From Aliiroseovarius sp. Z3 (GTDB lineage Bacteria; Pseudomonadota; Alphaproteobacteria; Rhodobacterales; Rhodobacteraceae): 64,000 nucleotides of DNA. Shown piece after piece: positions 1-9,795 of this stretch. The stretch covers positions 123,890 through 187,889 of the forward strand of contig NZ_JAFMZK010000009.1 in NCBI RefSeq assembly GCF_029105185.1. The letters run 5' to 3'. How positions within the stretch are numbered: position 1 is the stretch's first letter; every line of letters begins with the position of its first letter. The position numbers and the translations under genes are program-made. The notes under the pieces are model-generated. The model was not told the origin of the DNA. It worked only from the letters and a program-made list of their open reading frames with translations, and searched no databases.

Positions 1-189
1 GCAGCTGGCCACGGCCAGCGCATATTTTGCGCCCATCATCTCGGCAAATTCGGCCTCTAGCAGGCTGACAGGGGCATCTTCGGGTGCGGTGTATCGAAAC
101 AGGTCGCCGGATTGCAAAAGCCGGTCAATCTCGGCGCGGGCGGCTTCGGGGATGGGTTCGGCGTCATAGACGTTGGGGGCAAGGGTCAA
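1..189 (-). CDS. DegT/DnrJ/EryC1/StrS-type aminotransferase, N-terminal fragment
   Basis: Only the first 63 codons are inside the window; the gene runs off the left edge. A TTG start at 189 is chosen because AGGAG lies six bases upstream (196-200) and no ATG fits. The fragment contains LLEAEFAEMMGAKYALAV followed by Ala-Ser-Cys, which resembles the beginning of the large domain of DegT-family PLP-dependent enzymes, where an acidic helix leads to the cofactor-binding region. It is the last gene of a same-strand series behind the glutamine-synthetase-like ligase, 199 bases away, with a hairpin between. The PLP lysine lies outside the window, so family membership is inferred from the N-terminus only and the substrate is unknown. 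Confidence 0.6.
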   Translation of the reverse strand, partial: MTLAPNVYDAEPIPEAARAEIDRLLQSGDLFRYTAPEDAPVSLLEAEFAEMMGAKYALAVASC

Positions 190-352
190 AGTCGGCTCCT
201 GCTCGTGTGGACGAGAATCGGGTCGATTTCGATTTGCCGAAACTCTTCTTCGGATAATCCGTAGATGAGTTGCCCCCGAAAAACCAGAGAAATGTGCCGG
301 TCCGGGTGGTCTGAACACGCACCCGCCGATGATTGCCCGACTGCGAAACCGT

Positions 353-381
353 CAGGGCGCGTCGTTTCCCGACGCGCCCTG
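353..381 (-). terminator. Hairpin after the glutamine-synthetase-like gene
   Basis: A perfect 11-bp inverted repeat (CAGGGCGCGTC at 353-363 with GACGCGCCCTG at 371-381, 7-base loop) sits 8 bases beyond the stop codon of the ligase gene. On the minus strand it is followed by a short mixed T tract, so it is either a weak intrinsic terminator or an mRNA-stabilising hairpin. Confidence 0.6.
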
Positions 382-388
382 CCTTGTC

Positions 389-1768
389 TTAGACGTTCAA
401 CAGAAGATGTTCGCGTTCCCATGGGCTGATAACCTGAAGGAACTCGTTGTATTCGGTCTGTTTCACGATCGAATAAACGCGCGCAAATTCCGGCCCCAGA
501 ACCTCATGCAGGCTTGTTGCCTTGTCAAAAAGTTCAAGCGCGAAGCCCAGATCGCGGGGAATATCTTCATCCCCTTCATAGGCGTCACCGCGATATTGCG
601 CGGTCGGCCGCTTTTCTTCCACAAGGCCAAGATAACCCGCAGCGAGGCTGGCAGCGATCCCGAGATAGGGGTTGCAATCCATGCCTGCGATACGATTTTC
701 CACCCGCCGGGCCTTGGGCGAGGACAACGGCACGCGGATGCCCGTTGTGCGGTTGTCACGGCCCCATTCCAGATTGATGGGGGCGGCATTGTCTTTCACA
801 TAACGGCGATAGCTGTTCACATATGGCGCCAGCACCGCCACCGCGCTGGGCAGGTGGTTCTGCATCCCGGCGATAAAGTGGAAAAACGCGTCCGTGTCGC
901 CGCCCTGCGGTCCGGCAAAGATGTTTTCGCCGGTTTTGCGATCCAGAACCGAGTGGTGGATATGCATGGCCGAACCCGGTTCTTCGGCGATCGGCTTCGC
1001 CATGAAGGTGGCAAAGCAATCGTGACGCAATGCTGCCTCGCGGATCAGGCGTTTGAAATAGAAAACTTCGTCCGCCAGCTTGATCGGGTCGCCGTGGATC
1101 AGGTTGATCTCCAACTGTCCCGCACCGCCTTCCTGGGTGATGCCGTCGATCTCAAACCCTTGCGCTTCGGCGAAATCATAGATGTCGTCAATGACAGGGC
1201 CAAATTCATCGACCGCCGTCATCGAATAGGCCTGACGTGCAGCAGCAGGGCGGCCCGAGCGGCCCATCATCGGCTTGATCTTCTCAGCCGGGTCAATGTT
1301 GCGCGCGACCAGATAGAACTCCATCTCGGGCGCGACGATCGGCTCCCATCCCTTGGCGTGATACAAATCAACCACCCGCCGCAGCACATTGCGCGGGCTG
1401 AAGGGGATCGGGTTCTTCTTGCGATCAAACGCATCATGGATGACCTGAAGCGTCCAGTCGCCTGTCCAGGGCGCGGCGGTGGCGGTGGACATGTCGGGCA
1501 CCAGTGTCATGTCACGCTCGATGAACCCTTCATCGCCCGCGGCTTCGCCCCAATCCCCGGTGATGGTCTGATAAAACACACTGTCGGGCAGGTGGAAGTA
1601 ATCCTGCCGCGCGAACTTGCCAGCGGGCACGGCCTTTCCGCGTGCAATGCCGGGCAGGTCCGAGATGATACACTCAACCTCGTCCAGCCGCTTGCCATCA
1701 AGATATTGCTGTGCGGCTTCGGGCAGGTCTTGCATCCACGTGTTGGGATCTGTCTTCGAACTGTCCAT
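389..1768 (-). CDS. Glutamine-synthetase-family ligase (gamma-glutamylamine synthetase-like)
   Basis: Predicted ATP-dependent ligase that joins glutamate to an amine, probably a polyamine or related amine rather than ammonia. About 459 residues. GS family marks are visible: EMEFYL (acidic metal ligand), QEGGAGQLEIN, GSAMHIHHS and NLEWGRDNRTTGIRVP, the last carrying the phosphate-binding Asn-Arg and Arg. The length and the divergent N-terminus resemble PuuA/GlnT-type enzymes more than housekeeping GlnA, which usually starts with a different beta-grasp segment. ATG at 1768 overlaps the amidotransferase stop (TGATG), with an AGGGGA ribosome site just upstream; a GTG one codon earlier is also possible. 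The neighbouring amidotransferase and amino-acid ABC transporter suggest uptake and catabolism of a nitrogen source. The substrate cannot be read from sequence. Confidence 0.85.
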   Translation of the reverse strand: MDSSKTDPNTWMQDLPEAAQQYLDGKRLDEVECIISDLPGIARGKAVPAGKFARQDYFHLPDSVFYQTITGDWGEAAGDEGFIERDMTLVPDMSTATAAPWTGDWTLQVIHDAFDRKKNPIPFSPRNVLRRVVDLYHAKGWEPIVAPEMEFYLVARNIDPAEKIKPMMGRSGRPAAARQAYSMTAVDEFGPVIDDIYDFAEAQGFEIDGITQEGGAGQLEINLIHGDPIKLADEVFYFKRLIREAALRHDCFATFMAKPIAEEPGSAMHIHHSVLDRKTGENIFAGPQGGDTDAFFHFIAGMQNHLPSAVAVLAPYVNSYRRYVKDNAAPINLEWGRDNRTTGIRVPLSSPKARRVENRIAGMDCNPYLGIAASLAAGYLGLVEEKRPTAQYRGDAYEGDEDIPRDLGFALELFDKATSLHEVLGPEFARVYSIVKQTEYNEFLQVISPWEREHLLLNV

Positions 1769-2448
1769 CACTTGTCCCCTTTATTCAGGATCTGTGCCAT
1801 CTGGTCTGCGAATTTGTCGGCGTCTATGGTCTGTGTCAGCCCGTCTTGGGCGTGGGACAGTATGTCCTCGGATATGTTGCCGCGACCGCGGTATTTGATC
1901 AAAGCGTCGATCATCTTGGCGGTAAATTCCGGGTGGGGCTGGATTGTCATGATCTTGTCGCCAATCATCAACCCGGCATTCTGGCAAAAATCGTTCGAGG
2001 CAAAGACACGCGCCCCTTCGGGCAGCTCGGTCACCTGATCCTGATGCCACGCATTCAAGGCGACCTGTTCGCCGTCAATGTCATAGACCTGACGCCCTAC
2101 GGCCCAGCCGCCATCAAACTTCTCGACCTTGCCGCCAAGCGCCTGCGCGATGATCTGATGGCCAAAGCAAACACCGACCAGCGGCAGGTCTGCATCGCGA
2201 ATGTCGCGAATCAACGTCTCAAGCGGTTCGATCCAGTCGTGATCTTCATAAGCCCCGTGTTTGGACCCCGTGATCAGCCAGCCATCTGCCGCATCAGGAC
2301 CATCGGGGAACTGGTTGTCAACCACGCTGTAGGTTGTGAAGTCATAGCCATGCCCGTCCAGAAGTCGGGTGAACATCTGGCCGTAATCGCCCAGATCGTC
2401 ACGCACTTCATCAGGGGAATGGCCGGTTTGAAGGATGCCGATCCGCAT
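1768..2448 (-). CDS. Class I glutamine amidotransferase-type hydrolase
   Basis: A 226-residue stand-alone class I GATase domain. The nucleophile elbow VCFGHQ with its Cys and the later QPHPEF with catalytic His and Glu are both present, so it should be an active thiol hydrolase. In the context of a gamma-glutamylamine synthetase-like ligase, a likely job is to hydrolyse a gamma-glutamyl amide (the role PuuD plays in the putrescine pathway), or to deliver ammonia. It is more like the GuaA-type GATase (COG0518) than PuuD itself. Its stop overlaps the start of the ligase, so the two are translationally coupled. The start ATG follows GGTGA closely, and a perfect palindrome lies 10 bases upstream. 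Confidence 0.8.
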   Translation of the reverse strand: MRIGILQTGHSPDEVRDDLGDYGQMFTRLLDGHGYDFTTYSVVDNQFPDGPDAADGWLITGSKHGAYEDHDWIEPLETLIRDIRDADLPLVGVCFGHQIIAQALGGKVEKFDGGWAVGRQVYDIDGEQVALNAWHQDQVTELPEGARVFASNDFCQNAGLMIGDKIMTIQPHPEFTAKMIDALIKYRGRGNISEDILSHAQDGLTQTIDADKFADQMAQILNKGDK

Positions 2449-2457
2449 GAATCACCG

Positions 2458-2471
2458 AATTTGATCAAATT
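2458..2471. promoter_or_regulatory. Perfect 14-bp palindrome upstream of the amidotransferase-ligase pair
   Basis: AATTTGATCAAATT is fully self-complementary and lies 10 bases before the amidotransferase start, next to a CATAAT that could be a -10 element on the minus strand. The core TTTGATCAAA looks like a dimeric repressor operator. The regulator is not identified and no convincing -35 box is seen. Confidence 0.4.
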
Positions 2472-2555
2472 ATGAACCGGACACTAACCGAGCGTCCGAG
2501 CCGGGGCAAGGGGGGATTTTGGACAGCGTATGAGCTGCCCGCCGCAGGGGTGCCG

Positions 2556-3362
2556 TTAACGCATCAACGTGCGCATGAAGCCGGGGCGACGGACGACCAC
2601 TTGTGGCAGATGCCGGTTCAACCGCTTTCCAACCTGACCAAATATCGTGATCACCACCAGCGTCAGGATGATGAAGAACCCGGCCAGAATGGGGTAGGGG
2701 ACGAAGGGATTGAACGTCTTGTCGGCAAAATAGCTGGCATAATAAAGCGCGTCTCCGCGTTGTCCCCAGACGGGAAAACCCGAGAAAAAGACCAGCGCGG
2801 TTGCGTGAAACAAGAAGATCGCTTCATTTGTATAGGCAGGCCATGCCAGCCTGAGCATTGATGGCCAGACGATCCGGGTGAATCGTGTCCGCCCGGTGAT
2901 GCCATAAGCATCCGCTGCCTCAAGATCGCCCTTGGGGATGGATTGCAGCGCGCCATAGAAAATCTCGGCAGTGTAGGCCGTGGTGTTCAGAAACAACACC
3001 AGTGTCGCCCCCAACCACGCCGAGGTGAAAGGCGCGAAGAACGGCAAGCTCTGCTTCAGCACCACAAAAACCGCATAGGCAAAGAACATCTGGATAAACA
3101 GGGGAGAGCCGCGAAAGACATAGATGACAAATTCGGCCGGTTTGCGCAGCCACGGATTGGCGCTGTTCTTGGCCAGCGCCAGACCTGTGGCGGCAAAGAA
3201 GCCAAACGCGATGGCGATCAGGCCGAAATAGATGTTCCAGATCATGCCAGATCCGATCAGCGTCACCTGTTCGCATAACGTGAAGTCTTCGCGCGGCAGC
3301 AGCCGTTCCCCGATACCGACCGAGCGAAGGGCATAGTCCTGTATGGTTTGCAGGCAGCTCAT
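2556..3362 (-). CDS. Polar amino-acid ABC transporter permease (HisM-like)
   Basis: A 268-residue inner-membrane permease of the HisMQ/GltJK family with about five hydrophobic segments. The EAADAYGITGRTRF stretch (about residue 150) is the coupling EAA loop that contacts the ATPase. Its ATG overlaps the stop of the upstream permease (ATGA at 3359-3362), so the two permeases are co-translated and form a heterodimer, as in histidine/octopine-type importers. A PYPI... segment precedes the last helix, and the C-terminal tail is basic. The substrate class (polar or basic amino acid, or an amine) is inferred from family only. Confidence 0.9.
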   Translation of the reverse strand: MSCLQTIQDYALRSVGIGERLLPREDFTLCEQVTLIGSGMIWNIYFGLIAIAFGFFAATGLALAKNSANPWLRKPAEFVIYVFRGSPLFIQMFFAYAVFVVLKQSLPFFAPFTSAWLGATLVLFLNTTAYTAEIFYGALQSIPKGDLEAADAYGITGRTRFTRIVWPSMLRLAWPAYTNEAIFLFHATALVFFSGFPVWGQRGDALYYASYFADKTFNPFVPYPILAGFFIILTLVVITIFGQVGKRLNRHLPQVVVRRPGFMRTLMR

Positions 3363-4243
3363 TGTGCGGCCTTTCGTTGCGCTTCACCGGCGGCGGTGGC
3401 CTGTCCATGTGACAGGCGCTGCGTGATGCGTTTGAAGATGCGTTCGCTGACCGATGTCAGCATCAGGTAAAAGACCAGAAGCCCGAAGAAATAGATCGCA
3501 TGCCAGTTGCCATGCGGATAGTCCGAGAACCGGGCGGTCTTGGTGGCCCCCAGTTCGCGCGCCCAATAGACGATGTCTTCGACCCCCAACAGGAACAAAA
3601 GCGGCGTCGCTTTCACAAGGATCATCCACAGGTTCGACAAGCCGGGCAGGGCATAGATCCACATTTGCGGCACAAGGATACGCCAGAATGTCTGGCGCGT
3701 GGTCATGCCATAGGCCTCGGCGGTTTCAAGCTGGGCGCGTGGCACGGCCCGCATGGCGCCATAGAGTACATTGGCCGCGAAAGCACCGAACACGATCGAG
3801 AAGGTCAGAACCGCCAGCGCAAACCCATAGGTTTCGTGGATCCATTGCGGGCTGGTGGACAACGGCAGCTTGGCCTGCGTACAGACCACAAAGTCGTTGC
3901 CTTGCCGGATCGGTTCAGACCAGTCCGGGCATTTCACCTTATGGCGCAGATATTCGAACGCCTGATCCAGCGCGATGACGAAAAACATGAAAAAAGCGAT
4001 GTCGGGCACACCGCGCACAATCGCCGTATAGGTCTTGCCCAGAAGGCTGAGCGGTAGGAACCGCGACCGCGCGGCCGAGGCACCTGCAAAGCCGAACAGC
4101 AGCGCCACCGGTGCGGTGATCAAGAGCAACACAATCACCGTCACGAACGAGAAATAGAACCCCATGTGCTTGCCCGTGGTCAGGTAGCAACTGAGCCAGG
4201 TCAGGCCTTCAAGCGTTGACGGGTCGGTGCAGTAGGAAAACAT
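3359..4243 (-). CDS. Polar amino-acid ABC transporter permease (HisQ-like)
   Basis: A 294-residue permease paired with the next gene. Hydrophobic segments occur near residues 30-55 and 70-95, then several in the C-terminal half. The EAA coupling loop reads ETAEAYGMTTRQTF. An insert of about 50 residues (including KCPDWSEPIRQGNDF) between the second and third hydrophobic segments probably faces the periplasm; such inserts are seen in the larger HisQ/OccQ-type subunits. The gene follows the binding-protein gene after a 100-base spacer that contains a strong hairpin, which could lower permease expression relative to the binding protein. Confidence 0.9.
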   Translation of the reverse strand: MFSYCTDPSTLEGLTWLSCYLTTGKHMGFYFSFVTVIVLLLITAPVALLFGFAGASAARSRFLPLSLLGKTYTAIVRGVPDIAFFMFFVIALDQAFEYLRHKVKCPDWSEPIRQGNDFVVCTQAKLPLSTSPQWIHETYGFALAVLTFSIVFGAFAANVLYGAMRAVPRAQLETAEAYGMTTRQTFWRILVPQMWIYALPGLSNLWMILVKATPLLFLLGVEDIVYWARELGATKTARFSDYPHGNWHAIYFFGLLVFYLMLTSVSERIFKRITQRLSHGQATAAGEAQRKAAQ

Positions 4244-4306
4244 CGCGATTGCCGATCAGGGGTGTCCCGGCGCGCCGTTGGGGGCGCGTCATTCGGGCAA
4301 GGAAAT

Positions 4307-4333
4307 GGCCCACGCGACAGATACGCGTGGGCC
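4307..4333 (-). terminator. Intercistronic hairpin between binding-protein and permease genes
   Basis: GGCCCACGCG (4307-4316) and CGCGTGGGCC (4324-4333) form a perfect 10-bp stem with a 7-base loop, starting 10 bases after the binding-protein stop. No T run follows, so partial termination or 3'-end protection of the upstream mRNA is more likely than full termination. Confidence 0.65.
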
Positions 4334-4343
4334 AAGGTTCAGA

Positions 4344-5063
4344 TTAGAATTGCGAAGCGACTTCCCACTTGGCAATCAACTCGTTCAGCGAACCGTCATC
4401 CTTCATCGACTGGATCGCCGCGTCGAACGTGTCGCGCAGCTCGCCATCGCTTTCACGAAGGCCCATGCCGACACCGCCGCCGATGGCTTCCATCCGCTCA
4501 AGCATCACCAGCCCGTCCGAGCCGACCATCGTGTCAAGGAAGCTCTTGTCGGCCAGAACCGCATCCGCTTCGCCGCTTTTCACGGCCGCAATGGTTTCTT
4601 CGGGGGTCGGAAACTCGACCACGGTCCAGCCTTGTTCAGCAACAAATGCGGCCTGAATGGTGGTGGCCTGAGCGGCAACAATACCAGCGGCCGGATCCAC
4701 GTCAGCCGACATTGCCAGATAAGCCGAGGGATCTGGCGGGGTATAAGGCTGAGTGAAGTCAATGACTTCGTCACGCTCGTCAGTGATCGACATGCCCGCG
4801 ATGATGGCGTCATAGTTGCCCGAGACAAGGTTCGGAATGATGGTGTCCCATTCGTTCTTCACCCATTCACAGGTCAGTTCGGCACGCTTGCACAGCTCGT
4901 CGCCCAGCTCGCGTTCGAAGCCGTCGATCTCGCCCGCGTCATTCACGAAGTTCCACGGGGCATAGGCGCCTTCGGTGCCCAGGCGCACGGTGTCGCCGCT
5001 CTGGGCCAGTGCGAAGCCGGCCGTGACCGCAAGTGCCGCGGTCGAAAGGATCAGCTTTTTCAT
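4344..5063 (-). CDS. Periplasmic amino-acid-binding protein of the ABC transporter (SBP family 3)
   Basis: A 239-residue solute-binding protein with a clear signal peptide (MKK, hydrophobic core, cleavage after FALA). The mature protein begins with the family 3 pattern GTEGAYAPWNF, continues with GFERELGDELC, and has the ligand-contact region NYDAIIAGMSITDER and DFTQPY. Two lobes of about 100 residues are expected. It captures a polar amino acid or related amine in the periplasm and passes it to the two downstream permeases. Two cysteines (in LCKRAELTC) may form a disulfide, as in HisJ/ArgT-type proteins. Neighbouring amidotransferase and ligase genes suggest that the ligand is a nitrogen source. 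Confidence 0.9.
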   Translation of the reverse strand: MKKLILSTAALAVTAGFALAQSGDTVRLGTEGAYAPWNFVNDAGEIDGFERELGDELCKRAELTCEWVKNEWDTIIPNLVSGNYDAIIAGMSITDERDEVIDFTQPYTPPDPSAYLAMSADVDPAAGIVAAQATTIQAAFVAEQGWTVVEFPTPEETIAAVKSGEADAVLADKSFLDTMVGSDGLVMLERMEAIGGGVGMGLRESDGELRDTFDAAIQSMKDDGSLNELIAKWEVASQF

Positions 5064-5104
5064 TAGTAAACTCCCTTTGGTTTTGGTTTTCTTGGATTTT
5101 CAGA

Positions 5105-5908
5105 TCAGCCCGGTTGGGTGGCCGATAGAAACTGCTTAAGGCGTTCGCTTTTTGGCGATCCAAATAGCGTTTCGGGCGGGCCTTCTTCTTCGATCAGACC
5201 CTGATGCAGAAAGATAACATGGTCAGACACATCTGCGGCCAGTCGCATGTCATGTGTGACGATCACCATCGTGCGGCCTTCGGCGGCAAGGTCCTTGATG
5301 ACTTTCACGACCTCCTGCTCCAGCTCCGGATCCAGCGCCGAGGTGGGCTCGTCGAACAGCAGCGCCTTTGGTTCCATGCACAGCGCACGCGCGATGGCGG
5401 CGCGTTGTTGCTGTCCCCCGGACAGTTGCGCAGGCCAGACATCGCATTTGTCGCCGATCCCGACCTTCGCCAGATAGGCGCGGGCTTTGTCCTCGACCTC
5501 GGCCTTGTCGCGTCCCAGCACGGTGACGGGCGCTTCCATCACGTTTTGCAGGATCGTCATGTGAGACCACAGGTTGAACTGCTGAAACACCATCGACAGG
5601 TTGGTGCGGATACGCGTGACCTGTGCACGGTCGGCCGGGTGCCGGTGCAGTGCGTGACCGCGCCAGGCAATCGGTTCGCCTTCAAACAGAATGTCGCCTT
5701 GCTGGCTGTCTTCCAAAAGGTTGGCGCAGCGCAACAGCGTCGATTTGCCCGATCCGGACGAGCCGATCAGCGACACAACATGCCCGCGTTCGGCCACCAG
5801 ATCGACGCCTTTCAGGACTTCAAGCGCACCGTAGCTTTTGTGAAGGTCACGGATTTCGATCACAGGCGCGGCTGTGGTGGGGTCTGGGGTCGCTTTGTCT
5901 AGTGGCAC
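5105..5908 (-). CDS. Amino-acid ABC transporter ATP-binding protein
   Basis: ATPase of the polar amino-acid importer. Visible motifs are Walker A GSSGSGKST, signature LSGGQQQR, Walker B LLFDEPTSALDP and the switch VTHD. It belongs to the HisP/GlnQ group. The open frame extends well upstream without homology. A GTG at 5908 (about 267 residues) with a weak AGG eight bases upstream fits the family length; an in-frame ATG at 5959 without a ribosome site is the alternative. It is first in the transporter cluster: ATPase, binding protein, permease, permease. The start is the uncertain part; the function is not. Confidence 0.88.
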   Translation of the reverse strand: MPLDKATPDPTTAAPVIEIRDLHKSYGALEVLKGVDLVAERGHVVSLIGSSGSGKSTLLRCANLLEDSQQGDILFEGEPIAWRGHALHRHPADRAQVTRIRTNLSMVFQQFNLWSHMTILQNVMEAPVTVLGRDKAEVEDKARAYLAKVGIGDKCDVWPAQLSGGQQQRAAIARALCMEPKALLFDEPTSALDPELEQEVVKVIKDLAAEGRTMVIVTHDMRLAADVSDHVIFLHQGLIEEEGPPETLFGSPKSERLKQFLSATQPG

Positions 5909-6143
5909 GCAAGAAACCTGGTTGTGAAACAAGTGGTGTGACACCGGAGTAGGGCGCATATTTATCTGAAATGCAACGGCGAAAAGGCGGGGAAGTTGCG
6001 TAAATCCGGGCGGATCGGCGGTCCGGCAGGGCAAATCGCATAAGGGCGCCCGCGTTGTGCGCGCTGCGGTTGAACTGGTCGTCCCGGCAGAGCATGTGTT
6101 GATAGGCACCGCTGACGCGCGGATGCGTCGCCATCAAGGATGG

Positions 6144-6596
6144 TTAGCCGCCGCCGTTGATCGCCTGCAAGGCGCGCTGACGTGCGGTGTTGCTTTGCAG
6201 ATCGGTGATGCCAAGAAACCGTGGGATCATCCGCATCAACGCATCCTCTTCCGCCGTGCGCACGCCATCTGCCAGCACCACGGACCAAGCCGCTTCGATC
6301 ACCGCGATCCGGTCGTCCAACGGCACCCCATCCTTCACGGCGTTGGTGAACCGCACCGTGTCGGGGGCTTCGGCCTCCAATTGCTCGGCCTTCTGGCGCA
6401 GTTCTGCGGCGCTGTCCGGTGTCAAGCCGTAGCGATGGGATAGAATGCGGGTGATTTCAGCAACTTCGGATGCGCCATAAGCGTGGTCCGAACGCGCCAG
6501 CCGCACCAGAAGGGCCGCGATGGCCAGACGTGCATCATCTTCGCCCAACGGGTTGGGGTCTGGTTGGCTGAGTTTTCTGAGAAGGGATCGGATCAT
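6144..6596 (-). CDS. TerB-like (COG4103) cytosolic protein
   Basis: A 150-residue all-helical protein that looks like the TerB-family domain: an early RLAIAALLVRLARSDHAYGASE segment split here by acidic residues, and a second repeat VIEAAWSVVLADGVRTAEED with the conserved Asp-Gly and Glu-Glu residues that may bind metal. These proteins are common in alphaproteobacteria, and most are not tied to tellurite resistance. No other ter genes are nearby. The gene is separated from the ABC ATPase by about 235 bases with no convincing feature, so it is probably its own unit. Cellular role unknown. Confidence 0.7.
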   Translation of the reverse strand: MIRSLLRKLSQPDPNPLGEDDARLAIAALLVRLARSDHAYGASEVAEITRILSHRYGLTPDSAAELRQKAEQLEAEAPDTVRFTNAVKDGVPLDDRIAVIEAAWSVVLADGVRTAEEDALMRMIPRFLGITDLQSNTARQRALQAINGGG

Positions 6597-6703
6597 GTCA
6601 TCAACTTATGGAACTTCTCAGGAATTACCAGCCTGCCAATCCTGTTTCAGATCACATCGCCGTCAGGTCGTTCGCGTGTCTGTACCAAGCACGAGCGTTC
6701 ACA

Positions 6704-7377
6704 TCAGTTGACCAGCCCGGGCAGGGCAAACCGGATGTCGTCAACTGCAATTCCCCCCGGATCGCGATGGGTCAACGTGACCGCTTGCGCTGCCGGAGCG
6801 ATAAGCACGCCAACCTCGTTCACACCATGGTCGGGATGGATTGTGTGTCGTCCGATCACATCACCGGTTTTGTCGAAAAAAGAAAATGTCACAGGCCCCG
6901 GCTTCGGACGGGTGCCCAGCGGGTCGGGATAGTCCGCGTGGAGCCGGATTGCGAATGCCGGCGTCGCGTGCCCAAACACGAAAGCGAGCGCACCTTCCCC
7001 GCGCCCTGATCGGTGTTCAAACCCATTGGGGCCAATCGGAAAGGCTGCGTTGGATCCGAACCCGGCGTGAAATGCCACAGCGATGGTTGCGGTTTTGTCG
7101 CCCGTTTGTGCGGCAAGCGGTTGCGAGGGATGACCTGTCAGCGTCTCGAAACCCTCGACCGTATGCCGGGTTTGGCCAGCAAGCATTGCCCCCAGTGTCA
7201 TGCCGTGAAAGCGCAGCGGGCCGGGCAATGATTGTCCCGGCTCTGGCATCGTTGCGAAGCCCTCAAAATCGACAAGGCCGGGCAAACGCCCGGCCAATTC
7301 CGCATAATCGACTGATATGATCTCACCGCCCCACAACGGTGTTGCGCTCAAGGCCAGTACTATGGCCCAGACCTTGA

Positions 7378-7381
<4 letters not shown>
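6704..7381 (-). CDS. Secreted or periplasmic protein of unknown function, coupled to pyrG
   Basis: A 225-residue protein with an N-terminal signal peptide ([18 protein letters not shown], cleavage about residue 19). The rest is rich in Gly, His and beta-forming residues (for example [14 protein letters not shown] and [15 protein letters not shown]) and ends [13 protein letters not shown], a pattern reminiscent of beta-sandwich extracellular domains. No catalytic motif was recognised. The GTG start at 7381 overlaps the TGA stop of pyrG (GTGA), so translation is coupled to CTP synthase although no functional link is evident. A C-terminal sorting signal of the PEP-CTERM type is not seen. Confidence 0.65.
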
Positions 7382-9021
<1,640 letters not shown>

Positions 9022-9134
9022 GCGTCAGGCTGCCCCCGTGAAACCGGCGCATTTGCGCCTGTGAATATTGGCTTTCGAACCCTGCGCGCGGCCATAGAAA
9101 AGGCCCCGGCGAATCCGCTGTCCACGGGATTAAA

Positions 9135-9163
9135 GATATAATCGATTCCGGTTCCCCGCGCAA
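9135..9163 (-). promoter_or_regulatory. Candidate sigma-70-type promoter for pyrG
   Basis: On the minus strand TTGCGC (9158-9163) is followed after exactly 17 bases by TATATC (9135-9140). It lies 114 bases upstream of the pyrG start in a secG-pyrG gap that otherwise shows only a short GC hairpin (9182-9198), which may end secG transcription. Confidence 0.45.
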
Positions 9164-9219
9164 CCAGATCGCAAGATGATGGGGCGGGAAATCCGCCCTG
9201 CCTCAAGGTGTTGTGGGTA

Positions 9220-9597
9220 TCAGTCCGCGCGCGGCGGGGTCAGGCTGTCGTCCGCGCTGGTCGGCGGCAGCAGGTCTGTGACATCCGGCGCAGCGGGTGC
9301 ATCAGGGTCTGCGGCACCGTCAGCGGCGGGGGCTTCAATCCCCAGCGCGTCAACCACCGAGCTGTCAGCCGAGTTCTTTGCCGCAATCACGGTCAAAGTG
9401 ATCGAGGTGCAGAGAAAAGCGATCGCGAAAACCCAGGTCAGCTTGCCCAGAGCCGTGGCCACCCCGCGTGAAGACATTACGCCACCGCCGCCGCCACCAC
9501 CGATGCCCAATCCGCCGCCTTCCGAGCGCTGCAAAAGCACGATCCCAATCAGGCCAAGGGCCAGGATCAGGTGAATGACGAGGATGACGTTTTCCAT
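9220..9597 (-). CDS. secG: Preprotein translocase subunit SecG
   Basis: Small inner-membrane subunit of the SecYEG channel. 125 residues: a first membrane helix (VILVIHLILALGLIGIVLL, residues 4-22), a QRSEGGG motif followed by a glycine-rich cytoplasmic loop, a second helix near residues 53-72, and a tail of about 50 residues rich in Ala, Asp and Pro. The QRSEGGGLG loop is diagnostic. The long acidic tail is common in alphaproteobacterial SecG. It is divergent from purA, about 200 bases apart. Confidence 0.95.
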   Translation of the reverse strand: MENVILVIHLILALGLIGIVLLQRSEGGGLGIGGGGGGGVMSSRGVATALGKLTWVFAIAFLCTSITLTVIAAKNSADSSVVDALGIEAPAADGAADPDAPAAPDVTDLLPPTSADDSLTPPRAD

Positions 9598-9795
9598 AAG
9601 GGACGCTTCCGTGGTTGGGGGTTCGTTCGATCTGCGGCGCTATGTAGGGGAAAAGCCGAAGGGGTGCAAGAAGCGCCGGGCTTCAATATGCATTTCGTTT
9701 CCGCGTTTCTCGGATCCCATGCGGATTACGGGTTTCACACAAGGGCATGTGCGGCTATGACCCTAACGGGTTTTCTTTGAGACAGGAAAAAGATC

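Noticed and set aside
329..2038. 569-codon plus-strand frame
   Set aside because: Antisense to the GS-like ligase and part of the amidotransferase, both with clear motifs.
9022..9219. tRNA or small RNA in the secG-pyrG gap
   Set aside because: A GGTTCGAAA-like string on the minus strand looked like a T-loop, but no acceptor, D or anticodon stems can be formed around it. A promoter is the better reading.
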